Shown one piece after another: positions 16,933 to 25,166 of a stretch of 64,000 bases of DNA (position 1 is the first letter of the stretch; every line of letters starts with the position of its first letter). The notes beneath the pieces are model-generated. The model was given only the letters and a program-made list of their open reading frames with translations. It did not search any database and was not told the DNA's origin. The stretch is from positions 62,001 through 126,000 of the forward strand of contig NZ_JOHO01000015.1 of assembly GCF_000719705.1 (NCBI RefSeq), written 5' to 3'. A program made the position numbers and the translations under genes. This stretch comes from Streptomyces sp. NRRL S-350. Lineage in GTDB: Bacteria; Actinomycetota; Actinomycetes; Streptomycetales; Streptomycetaceae.

Positions 16933-17502
16933 TTACGGATAAATGGCCGGAATATTCCACCCGGCACACTCCGCTACAACTCGCGCGATCTGCCTGCGCT
17001 TCGGATAATTTGAGCGAATTTTAGAGAGGCGTTCCGCATATACTGCCGCGACATCGACTCCCTCGCCGGACAGTAGGCGGATATCCCCATCGCGCCAGAC
17101 ATCCTCAACTCCCCGCAGAGTCGTCTTAATTCCCTGAAACTCTTCCCTCGAATATCCGCCGCCAGCATGCAACAGGTCATCGCAGGAATCCCAAAAGTTT
17201 CCCACGCTTGACCTGATCCTCCACTCGCGATCGCTTGCAGGGATCTCGTACGACGCCACCAGAATCGCAACACCAGCAGCTGTCGATTGAAAATAGGTCG
17301 GGGTGGACGAGTCCTCTAGGGCGCCGATCTCGCTTCGCCAGCTCCTCAGCGAAGCGATCTTCTCTGCGCCTCCAGGAACCCCTGGGGCGCTGCAGCCAGC
17401 AACTACGTCATCGATCTCTGCCAGGCGCGGGGCCCCGGCAGCTTCAAGGATGGGCCGCATCCTGGCGAGGGACAGCCCTCCTGTCAGACTCCACAAGTCC
17501 AT
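16933..17502 (-). CDS. Candidate immunity protein of the deaminase-tipped RHS toxin
   Basis: A 189-aa soluble protein with no signal or membrane helix. It is predicted mainly helical (LARMRPILEAAGAPRLAEID; AERLSKIRSNYPKRRQIARV) with several aromatic positions (Trp, Tyr). The ATG at 17502 overlaps the toxin stop as TGATG, and there is no good ribosome site, so translation is coupled to the toxin. An open frame extends up to 17631 inside the toxin gene, but the coupled start is more sensible. Base composition is low for the window: 17161-17220 has 32 G/C in 60. Position directly 3' of a polymorphic toxin tip is the usual place of the cognate immunity gene. I recognise no immunity family. Confidence 0.75.
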   Translation of the reverse strand: MDLWSLTGGLSLARMRPILEAAGAPRLAEIDDVVAGCSAPGVPGGAEKIASLRSWRSEIGALEDSSTPTYFQSTAAGVAILVASYEIPASDREWRIRSSVGNFWDSCDDLLHAGGGYSREEFQGIKTTLRGVEDVWRDGDIRLLSGEGVDVAAVYAERLSKIRSNYPKRRQIARVVAECAGWNIPAIYP

Positions 17503-20500
17503 CAGCCACCGACCCCTAGAACCACTCGCCATGGCGTATTTCCAGTACTCGATACCCCAGTGCCCTTGCCTATCGGGCTCGGCGTGAGGCCCACGCCTGG
17601 GCCTGTTGCTTGCGCGAAGCACGTAGGGCACATCCTAGTCGACGAAGCCATCCCTACGATCTCCCAGTCACTCCCCAGGCGATTCATGATCGTTGCTTCG
17701 GCATGCCCTTGCCCCGAGATATAACGCTCACCACGAAGCGGTGCATTGCCGCCCTTCCATTCGTCGGGAAGTCCGGTACGTTCAGTGGCCACCCAGGTTT
17801 CAACCTTGTCCGGATTACTCGTGCTCCGGACCCGGGCAACTGCGACAGTCGATGCCTCATCAGCTCGCGTACCGTAAAGCTCGCGCGCCCTATCGAGGAG
17901 CTCGCCACCACAATTGTGCACCAGGACCGGGGTGGCCCCCGCCAGCACATAGTACGTGTGGAGGAAGTTGACGGTGAGGTTGTGGGTGGTGACGGCGTAG
18001 GGGTAGTTGCGGACGGACTGGACGGTGCGGGTGGTGCCGTCGGGCTGGCGGAGGTGTTCGCCGGGGGTGAGTTCGCCGGCGTCGACCCACTGCTGGCGGG
18101 TCTCGCTCCAGTACGGGTGGTGGTGAGTGGAGGTGATCTTCGCCTGGTCGGCGGTGGGCGGGCCGCGCGGGGTGGCGTCGTCGGTGAGGGTGAGGTCGGT
18201 GAAGTCCTTGTCGTCGGGGGTGGTGATGGTGGCAGTGACGGTCTCGGGACGGGTTTCCCCGGTCTGCGGGTCGGTGGCCATCACGACGTCGCCGTCACGA
18301 ACGTCACCGATGGGCTTGGCACTGCCGTCCGCCATCAGGACCAGGGTGGTGGCCGGGAAGCTGTTGCACTTTTCGAGGCTGGATGCGTCCGACTCCGCCT
18401 TGGTTGCCTTGGCCTCGGTGCCGGCCGCATCGGCTGCTGTCTCTTTTGCCGCTTTCTCTTCCGCTGCCGTGGCTGCCGCTTTTTCGGCTGCACGGGCTTC
18501 GGATGCAGCCGTCCTGGCCGTGACGAGGGCGGCCTCGGCTTCCCTGGCCGTGCGCTCGCCGGCCCGGATGGCGTCGTAGACCTTGTTGATCTCCTTGTAG
18601 ATCTTGAGGGCCTGGATGCCGACCTTGATGGCCTTGAAGATCTTGCCCCAGGGGACCGCGTTGAGAGCGGTGTTGACGCACGCCATCACGTCGCCCTTGG
18701 TGAAACAGTCGCGGGCGTCGTTGAAGCCGATCAGATCGCCGACGATGTCGACCACCTTGTGCACGAGTTCGTCGCGCTTGCGCTTGCTCTCGTTGAGGTT
18801 CTTCTGTGCGACGTCGGCCGCACGGGCCGCGGTCTGCTCTTCCGCGGTGGGCTGGGGCAGCGAGGCCAGGGTGGGCGGCGACCAGGTCGCCGGGGTGATG
18901 TAGGAGGCGCCGTGGCCGTTGTCCTTCGTGTCCGCGAGGCCCTTGCACTCCTCCGGGGTGTCGCAGGTGGGCCTCAGGCCGTTGGCGTCGGACTTGTTGA
19001 TCGGGCTGTTGTTGGCGTACGCGTAGGCGTTCCACTGTTGGGGGTCGCCGGCGTCCATGATCGGGTCGGGGCTGATGAAGCGGCCCGTCTTGGAGTCGTA
19101 TTCACGGGCGCCGAGGAGGGTGAAGCCGGTCGTCTTCTCCTTGGTGCCGCCGACGAAGCCCCTGGCACCGGCCCAGACGTCCTCGGACGGCTGGTTGCCT
19201 CGCTCGTTGCCGAACGGGTCGGTGGGACGGCGGACGTGGGCGAGCGTCGCCGAGTCGAACTGGACGCCGTTGGTGCCGTGCGGGTCCGCAGCCTGGTAGG
19301 CGAGCGTGGAGCTGCCGTTGGTGGTGGTACGGGTGATGGAGAGGCCGTTGGGGGCCGCGTAGGAGCGGACGTTGGTGACGACCGCGGTGTTGGTGTCCAG
19401 GGTGAGCTGGTCGGCACCCAGGTTGAGTGTCACCTTGCCGGGGTCACGGCGGATCAGCTGGCTGCCGGAGACGTCGTACAGGTAGCTGGTTGCGCCGCTC
19501 TGGCCGGTGCCGGTGATCTGGTCGAGCTTGCCCTGGGCGTTCCAACCCAGTGTCTTGGTGCCGGGGGTGTCGGTGATCGAGGTGGTGTTGCCTGCGGCGT
19601 CGTAGGTGTACGAGGTCACCGCGGCGCCGTCCGGTCCGGTCCGGGTGGACTTCATCAGCGCGTGCGGACCGCCCGTACCACCGCCCGTCTTGGGGTCGGA
19701 GGACGGGGTGTTGGGGCCGGTGCCGAAGGTCTGGGTGGTGGTGACGTCCTTGGTCGCGTCGCCGGTGACATCCTTCTGGACCAGCTTGGTGCGGTTGCCG
19801 ATGAGGTCGTACTCGTACTGCTGCCAGTACGGGGCCGGACCGCCGACGCTCGGCAGGCCGTCGCTCACCGACGGGCCGTCGGCGTTGGTGCAGGCGCCGA
19901 CGCCGGGAACGCTGGGCTGCGGCGTCGTGGTCTGGGAACCGGTGTCGGTCCAGGCCTGGGTGAGCCGTCCGAGGTAGTCGTGGGTGAAGCACTGCAGGTC
20001 GGCGACCTCGCCGTCCTGCGCGTCGCGGGCCGAGGTGACCTGGCCCAGCGGGTTGTAGGTGTAGTCGACGGAGTCGACGTGGGCGGCCTCGGCTGTCTGC
20101 TTGTCCAGGATCGATCGCGTCACCCGGCCGGTGGCGTCGTCGATCACCATCGTGGCCACCACCTGGGCGCCGGCCCCACCGATGGTGGTGCGGTACGGCC
20201 GGCCGTACGGGTCGTACCGGACGTCGGCCACGAAGGTCGTGGAGCCGAAGCCGAAACCACTGGAGAGTCCGCCGAACTGACCGACGACGTCGGTGGCGAA
20301 GGTCAACTTCTCCCGGCCCATACCGGCGACCGCAGGCATCGTCGTGGTCGCGAGGCGGCCTGCGCCGTCGTAGGTGTTGTCGGTCTGGTAGACGCCGGCG
20401 AGCTCCTTCTCGACAGCGGGGATGGTGGTCTTCGCGCCCTTCTCGCGGTAGCCGATGTCGTAGCCGGTGATCTCCGACTTGTACGCGTCCCCGCTCGCTC

Positions 20501-23500
20501 CGCCGACGAAGCGGGTCGAGGAGGTCGGTTTGCCCAGGGCGAGGGTGTCAAAGGTCCAGGCGGCGACCTGCTTGGCAGGGTCGATCGCGGTGCCCTCGTA
20601 GGCCGCGACGGTACGGCCGAGCAAATCGGTGACGCTGGTGGCGCTCTTGCCGCGGGAATCCGTGACCGTGACGAGGTTCTTGCTGTCGTCGTACGTCGTC
20701 GTCCCGATGCCCGAGTCAGGGTCGGTCGACTTCACCGGCCGGCCCAGCAGGTCGTACTCGTACGTCCACCGGTTGCCGGCCGCGTCCTTGCGCCAGGCCT
20801 CCTTGCCGTCCGCCGTGTATCCGTAGGTGGTCTCGTCGTACGCACCGGTCGGGGTGTTGGTCTTGTACTGGCGCAGGGCGACGGTCTTGCCACGGGCGTC
20901 GGTGACGGCCGCAGACGCGTACCCGCCGGTCGGCGGGGTGGTGCGGACCTCGTCGGCGCCGAGGTAGTCCGTGTGGGTGCGCCACTGCTCGACACCGTAC
21001 GACTGGAAGATCGAGTCGGTGACCCTGCCCATGCCGTCGTACTTCTGGACGGTCTGGGACGGGATCTTCCCGTCCGGGTTGACTCCGCCGTTGGGCAGGA
21101 AGAGCTGACCGCTCGGCTGTTCCTGGTCGTTGTAGTAGGCCGCGCTGGTCTTGGTCTGCCAGCCGTGCGAGTCGAACAGCGCGTCGGTGATCATGCGGCC
21201 GGTGGCGCCCGAGGGAGGGCTGGCCTGGGTCTGGCGGACCCGGCCGAGGCCGTCATAGATGGTGAAGCTGGAGGTGTACGTGGCCAGGTCCCCCATCAAC
21301 GCCTGGCTGAGGACCTGCGAGGGCGCGTTGGCGCCGTTCACGGAGTAGGAGAACTTGCGGTTGGGACTGTCCGGGAACGTGGCCCGGTCGTGGCCGGGGC
21401 TCCAACCGGCCACGGCGCGGCCGAGGGCGTCGAACTCCTGCTCGCTGATCCGGCCGTTCTCGTCCTTGATCTTGAGCGCCGATCCACGTCCGACGTCGAG
21501 GGTGCTGACGGACTGCCAGCCCATCGGGTTGGTGTGGGTCACCTGGGTGGGCAGCTGGCCGGTGGCCGGCGAGTAAGCCGTCCTGGTCTCGGCGCCGGCC
21601 GGGTGGTTGGCGTCGGTGCGGGTCGGGTCGACGGTGCTGATGACCCGGCCGTAGTCGTCGAAGCTCGCCCGGGCGGTGGTCCGGTAGACCGGCTTGCCGG
21701 CCGCGTCGTAGCGCTCCAGCACCTCGGTCGAGGTCTGCTCGGACTTGCCCCCTGACATGCCGAGTGCCAGACCGTCGAAGTAGGACCGGGTGTCGGCGAC
21801 CGTGTTGTCCTTGGTCGCGGGCCGGCCGCAGGCACCCTTGAGGACGAGGGTGCGTGAGGCCAGCTGCGTCGGTACGCCGCCGGGGCCGGTGGCGTACTCG
21901 AACGAGGTGCAGAGCAGTTGCTCGGGGTGGGTGACGTCCCCGTTGTCGTACACCGTCAACGGCCTGGCGTATGGCGTCGAGTCGTACGTCGTGGAACGCT
22001 CACGGGTGCGCCAGCTGCCGTCGGCCAGCTTCTCGCGGTTGGTCACCTTCAGGGCGTTGACTGCCCGGGCGATGATCGCGGGCATGCCGCCGGACTGCTT
22101 GCGAGTGGCCGTGATCGGGCCGAGCCACGGGTCGGAGACCACGGTGGAGAGGAGCTCACCGTTGTCGCCGTTGTAGGTGGAGGAGTCACGGATGAAGCCG
22201 ACCAGGGCGTTCTCGTCCTTGATGGTGCCGCCATGGATGTCGGTGACGGTCACCTGGCGGGCGGTTCCGTTGGCGAGGACGTCACCGTCCATGCCGCGCA
22301 GGAAGGTCGCGGCCGACTTGGTTCGTGGTGCCTCGACGTCGCTGCCGCTGCCGGTGCGGGTGGTGACCGTCGCGTACCCGCGGAACTGGTCCCACGTCCG
22401 GGTCTTGGAGTCAGCCATCTCGGAGTCGTTGCGGTGCCAGGCCGCGCCGCCGCCGTACTCGTAGTCGGTGACGACCACGGGCTGACCGCCCGCGACCGAG
22501 TCCTCCTGCGTGACCGACTGGACGATGATCTTGTTGAACCAGTCGTTCACCGGATCGGGCGCGCTCTGCCCGGGCAGGTACCACTTGACCGGCATGCAGG
22601 CCATGGTGTTGCCGTCCTCGGACGCCGGCATCGTCCCACCGGCCGCCCGCGAGCACTCGGCAGGCCGGTAGACCACGTTGATCAGACCACCGGTCTCGGT
22701 GGTGATCTTCTGGATACGCGGACGCTTGTAGGGCTCGACGGAAGCCGAGGTGCCGTCCGGCAGGGCGATCGGGCCGGCGACTCGGTTGGCGATCTCCAGT
22801 GGCTGGAAGGCCACTTCGGCCAGAGTGACAGGCGTCCGTCCGTTGCTGCCGGTGCGCTGGACCGAGTCCAGCCACAACGACGGCGAGGTGCCGTCACCCG
22901 GGTCCTGGAAGGACTGGTTGAGAGCGAAGGAGTCGACCTGGCGGTACGTGCCACCGTCCCAGACCTCGGTGTCGATCTTCGTCAGGCGTTTGGTGGTCCA
23001 GAAGGTCGGCGAGTAGACGGTGCAGTCGCCGGTCGCATCGCAGTTCTGGTCGATCGGGGTGTCCGGCCACCGTTTGGCGTTGTCCTTGGTCCGCTGGGAC
23101 GGGTCGCAGGCGAAGTCCTGGTCCGGAAGGCAGCGCTCGGCGGTGCGGAACCACACCTGGGCGGCCGGGTTGGCCTTGCCCTTGGCGGCGATCTGGTCGG
23201 GCAGGCGCTGGCCGTAGCCGACCCAGGTCGGGTAACTGGCCCGCTGGTAGCGGGTCCGGGGGCCGTTGCCGTTGTTCTGTCCGCCGCTCTGGACGTAGTA
23301 GTTCTGCTCCTGGTCGTACCGGTAGGTGATCAGGTTCTGGTGGGGGTCGACGACGTAGTCCAGCGACCACTGCCAGCCCATCTGGTTCCAGGTCCCGGTA
23401 GCCGGGGAACCGCCCTTCAGGCACGGGTCCTGGCCGCCCGGCCAGTAGATCGGCACGGTGGAGACCGAGTTGCTGGCCTGGTCCGTGCCGTCGCCACCGG

Positions 23501-24860
23501 GCAGATGGCTGGCGCCGAAGTAGTACTGCGTGCCGTCGACCGTGGTGATCCGCCAGGCCTCGCCGTTCCAGGCACCGTTGTTCTGACCGGTCAGCCGCTC
23601 GACCCTGGTGCCGTCCTCGCCCTGCAGGTGCCACTCACAGGACTTGTCGTCCTTGACCAACTGGCCCGCGTGACCCGCGAGCGAGAGCTGCAGCAGGTCA
23701 CCACCCCAGCACTGGTCGCCCGACTTGTCGATGCCGGCGTCCTTGCAGTTCTTGTAGCCGCGGACGATGGAACCCGGGTGCCATTCCCAGCCCTCGCCGA
23801 TCCACGACGGCTGGGCATTGGTGGAAGCGGTCTTGCCGTCCACGCTGGAGGAGTCGTAGCCGAGCGAGACGTCGGGGGCCGGGCCGGCCAGCGCGGAGGG
23901 CAGCTCGGCGGTGTAGCCGTAGGTGAAGTTGCCCGCGTTGGCTCCGGCCTGCCAGGAGGCGGACGGTGTGATCGGCGAGGCGGTGAAGTCACCGCTGCTG
24001 CCCTTGGCGTCGGCCTCGACGGCGAGCGCCACCGTAGGGGCTGCGGCCGCCGGACTGGCGAAGGCGCCCGAGGTGAAGGACTTGGCGGCCGCCGTGGTCG
24101 GCTGGGGGACGTCGACCTCGGCCACCAGCCGACCGGTGGCGTCGTCGCGGTGGGACGACACCGGGGTGCGCGTCTTGCAGCCGGCGGCGCCCGGGGTCGT
24201 CAGCGCGCAACCCGGCAGTTGGACGATCCGGGCCCGCGAGGCCCAGTCGGCTCCTGCGTTCTTCGCCCAGGCCTGGATGTCGATTCCGACCTGGACCCGG
24301 CCCGCCTGAGCGCCCGAGCCCGTGTCGGTGAGTGCGACCAGGGCACCGTTCACGCCCGCGGCCTTGGCCCGGATCCGATCGGCCAGCTCGACCTGGAATG
24401 CCGACGGATCGTTCTTGGCCTGGGCCGCGGGCGCGGTCAGGGCAGCGGACTTCGGGCCCGGTGCCGGGGCGATCCAGACTGGCAGCGAACCGGCCTGAAC
24501 CGGAAGCGAGGGTACGGCCGTCGGTTGCGCGTCGGATGAGGTCGGCGCCGAGGCCGCCTTCGCGCCGGTGCCACCGAGGACCGCGGTGGCTCTGCCGGAT
24601 GGTGGGCTGGAGTCGGCCGGTGGTGACCACTTCTTGCCGGGGTCGGGCTTGTGACCGGCAGCCTTGCCGTTGGTCCCCTTCACCGGGTGGGTCTGCGCCA
24701 CCGGCGTGTTCGGAGGTACCCACACCTCCGGCGGGTTCGCCGCGCGGGTGACCGCCTCGACCGAGGGGATCGTCACCACCGACATGCAGACAGCCAGAGC
24801 TGCGACGACGGCCACTCGCAGGCTGCGTGTTCGCGTGAATAGGCGGGCGTGACGCGACAA
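17502..24860 (-). CDS. Secreted RHS/YD-repeat polymorphic toxin with HINT domain and deaminase-like tip
   Basis: A 2452-aa secreted protein. Signal peptide: about residues 1-36 (RSLRVAVVAALAVCMSVV). A SpvB/TcdB-like region (from about 310) and a long series of YD/RHS repeats follow (YDGLGRVRQ, FDALGRAVAGW, YDLLGRPVKSTDPD). The RHS core end motif LGAREYDSKTGRFISPDP leads into a hydrophobic/Ala-rich helical stretch. The HINT domain runs from Cys2165 (CNSFPATTLVLMADG) to VLVHN at 2316 and should cleave the protein there. The remaining 136 residues hold HAE (2386-2388) and CPTC (2411-2414), the zinc/proton-shuttle signature of the cytidine-deaminase fold. The RHS shell would encapsulate and release this tip. 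Start: TTG 24860 with GGGGGGAT upstream fits the signal peptide; GTG 24926 is the alternative. Substrate (DNA, RNA or nucleotide) is unknown. Confidence 0.88.
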   Translation of the reverse strand: MSRHARLFTRTRSLRVAVVAALAVCMSVVTIPSVEAVTRAANPPEVWVPPNTPVAQTHPVKGTNGKAAGHKPDPGKKWSPPADSSPPSGRATAVLGGTGAKAASAPTSSDAQPTAVPSLPVQAGSLPVWIAPAPGPKSAALTAPAAQAKNDPSAFQVELADRIRAKAAGVNGALVALTDTGSGAQAGRVQVGIDIQAWAKNAGADWASRARIVQLPGCALTTPGAAGCKTRTPVSSHRDDATGRLVAEVDVPQPTTAAAKSFTSGAFASPAAAAPTVALAVEADAKGSSGDFTASPITPSASWQAGANAGNFTYGYTAELPSALAGPAPDVSLGYDSSSVDGKTASTNAQPSWIGEGWEWHPGSIVRGYKNCKDAGIDKSGDQCWGGDLLQLSLAGHAGQLVKDDKSCEWHLQGEDGTRVERLTGQNNGAWNGEAWRITTVDGTQYYFGASHLPGGDGTDQASNSVSTVPIYWPGGQDPCLKGGSPATGTWNQMGWQWSLDYVVDPHQNLITYRYDQEQNYYVQSGGQNNGNGPRTRYQRASYPTWVGYGQRLPDQIAAKGKANPAAQVWFRTAERCLPDQDFACDPSQRTKDNAKRWPDTPIDQNCDATGDCTVYSPTFWTTKRLTKIDTEVWDGGTYRQVDSFALNQSFQDPGDGTSPSLWLDSVQRTGSNGRTPVTLAEVAFQPLEIANRVAGPIALPDGTSASVEPYKRPRIQKITTETGGLINVVYRPAECSRAAGGTMPASEDGNTMACMPVKWYLPGQSAPDPVNDWFNKIIVQSVTQEDSVAGGQPVVVTDYEYGGGAAWHRNDSEMADSKTRTWDQFRGYATVTTRTGSGSDVEAPRTKSAATFLRGMDGDVLANGTARQVTVTDIHGGTIKDENALVGFIRDSSTYNGDNGELLSTVVSDPWLGPITATRKQSGGMPAIIARAVNALKVTNREKLADGSWRTRERSTTYDSTPYARPLTVYDNGDVTHPEQLLCTSFEYATGPGGVPTQLASRTLVLKGACGRPATKDNTVADTRSYFDGLALGMSGGKSEQTSTEVLERYDAAGKPVYRTTARASFDDYGRVISTVDPTRTDANHPAGAETRTAYSPATGQLPTQVTHTNPMGWQSVSTLDVGRGSALKIKDENGRISEQEFDALGRAVAGWSPGHDRATFPDSPNRKFSYSVNGANAPSQVLSQALMGDLATYTSSFTIYDGLGRVRQTQASPPSGATGRMITDALFDSHGWQTKTSAAYYNDQEQPSGQLFLPNGGVNPDGKIPSQTVQKYDGMGRVTDSIFQSYGVEQWRTHTDYLGADEVRTTPPTGGYASAAVTDARGKTVALRQYKTNTPTGAYDETTYGYTADGKEAWRKDAAGNRWTYEYDLLGRPVKSTDPDSGIGTTTYDDSKNLVTVTDSRGKSATSVTDLLGRTVAAYEGTAIDPAKQVAAWTFDTLALGKPTSSTRFVGGASGDAYKSEITGYDIGYREKGAKTTIPAVEKELAGVYQTDNTYDGAGRLATTTMPAVAGMGREKLTFATDVVGQFGGLSSGFGFGSTTFVADVRYDPYGRPYRTTIGGAGAQVVATMVIDDATGRVTRSILDKQTAEAAHVDSVDYTYNPLGQVTSARDAQDGEVADLQCFTHDYLGRLTQAWTDTGSQTTTPQPSVPGVGACTNADGPSVSDGLPSVGGPAPYWQQYEYDLIGNRTKLVQKDVTGDATKDVTTTQTFGTGPNTPSSDPKTGGGTGGPHALMKSTRTGPDGAAVTSYTYDAAGNTTSITDTPGTKTLGWNAQGKLDQITGTGQSGATSYLYDVSGSQLIRRDPGKVTLNLGADQLTLDTNTAVVTNVRSYAAPNGLSITRTTTNGSSTLAYQAADPHGTNGVQFDSATLAHVRRPTDPFGNERGNQPSEDVWAGARGFVGGTKEKTTGFTLLGAREYDSKTGRFISPDPIMDAGDPQQWNAYAYANNSPINKSDANGLRPTCDTPEECKGLADTKDNGHGASYITPATWSPPTLASLPQPTAEEQTAARAADVAQKNLNESKRKRDELVHKVVDIVGDLIGFNDARDCFTKGDVMACVNTALNAVPWGKIFKAIKVGIQALKIYKEINKVYDAIRAGERTAREAEAALVTARTAASEARAAEKAAATAAEEKAAKETAADAAGTEAKATKAESDASSLEKCNSFPATTLVLMADGSAKPIGDVRDGDVVMATDPQTGETRPETVTATITTPDDKDFTDLTLTDDATPRGPPTADQAKITSTHHHPYWSETRQQWVDAGELTPGEHLRQPDGTTRTVQSVRNYPYAVTTHNLTVNFLHTYYVLAGATPVLVHNCGGELLDRARELYGTRADEASTVAVARVRSTSNPDKVETWVATERTGLPDEWKGGNAPLRGERYISGQGHAEATIMNRLGSDWEIVGMASSTRMCPTCFAQATGPGVGLTPSPIGKGTGVSSTGNTPWRVVLGVGG

Positions 24861-25166
24861 CTGATCCCCCCATGGATCGCCAGAGCTTGAATCGGGCCGA
24901 TCGCAACCGGCCCAGGCTTCCGGCACCTTAGGGGCGTACGACCTATCGCAGGTAGGAGAAAATTAAAAACACCGTGCGTGATCCATGTCACACGGAGCGC
25001 AATGCGTCACCACCCGCGACAACTCGGACACCCCACCGACAAAACGCTTTGACAGCGAAGAAAATGTGAAGGCAGCGTGCGCCTGATCCCTACTCACCTC
25101 ACCATCGACGACGGGGCCTCCATGTCGAGCTCACATCCTCCATCCCTTCCAAAACCAGGACGGACC
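24861..25166. promoter_or_regulatory. Divergent promoter region of the toxin and LamG/ricin genes
   Basis: A 306-bp region with an unusually A/T-rich core (24945-25075, for instance AGGAGAAAATTAAAAAC). A perfect -35-like TTGACA lies at 25049-25054 on the plus strand, but no matching -10 is evident. Alternative upstream starts for both genes (GTG 24926, GTG 25077, ATG 25122) would shorten it. Its position suggests coordinated control of both genes. Confidence 0.5.

Noticed and set aside
24861..24926. GTG 24926 as the start of the RHS toxin
   Set aside because: It lacks a ribosome site and puts 22 residues before the signal peptide; TTG 24860 has GGGGGGAT correctly spaced.
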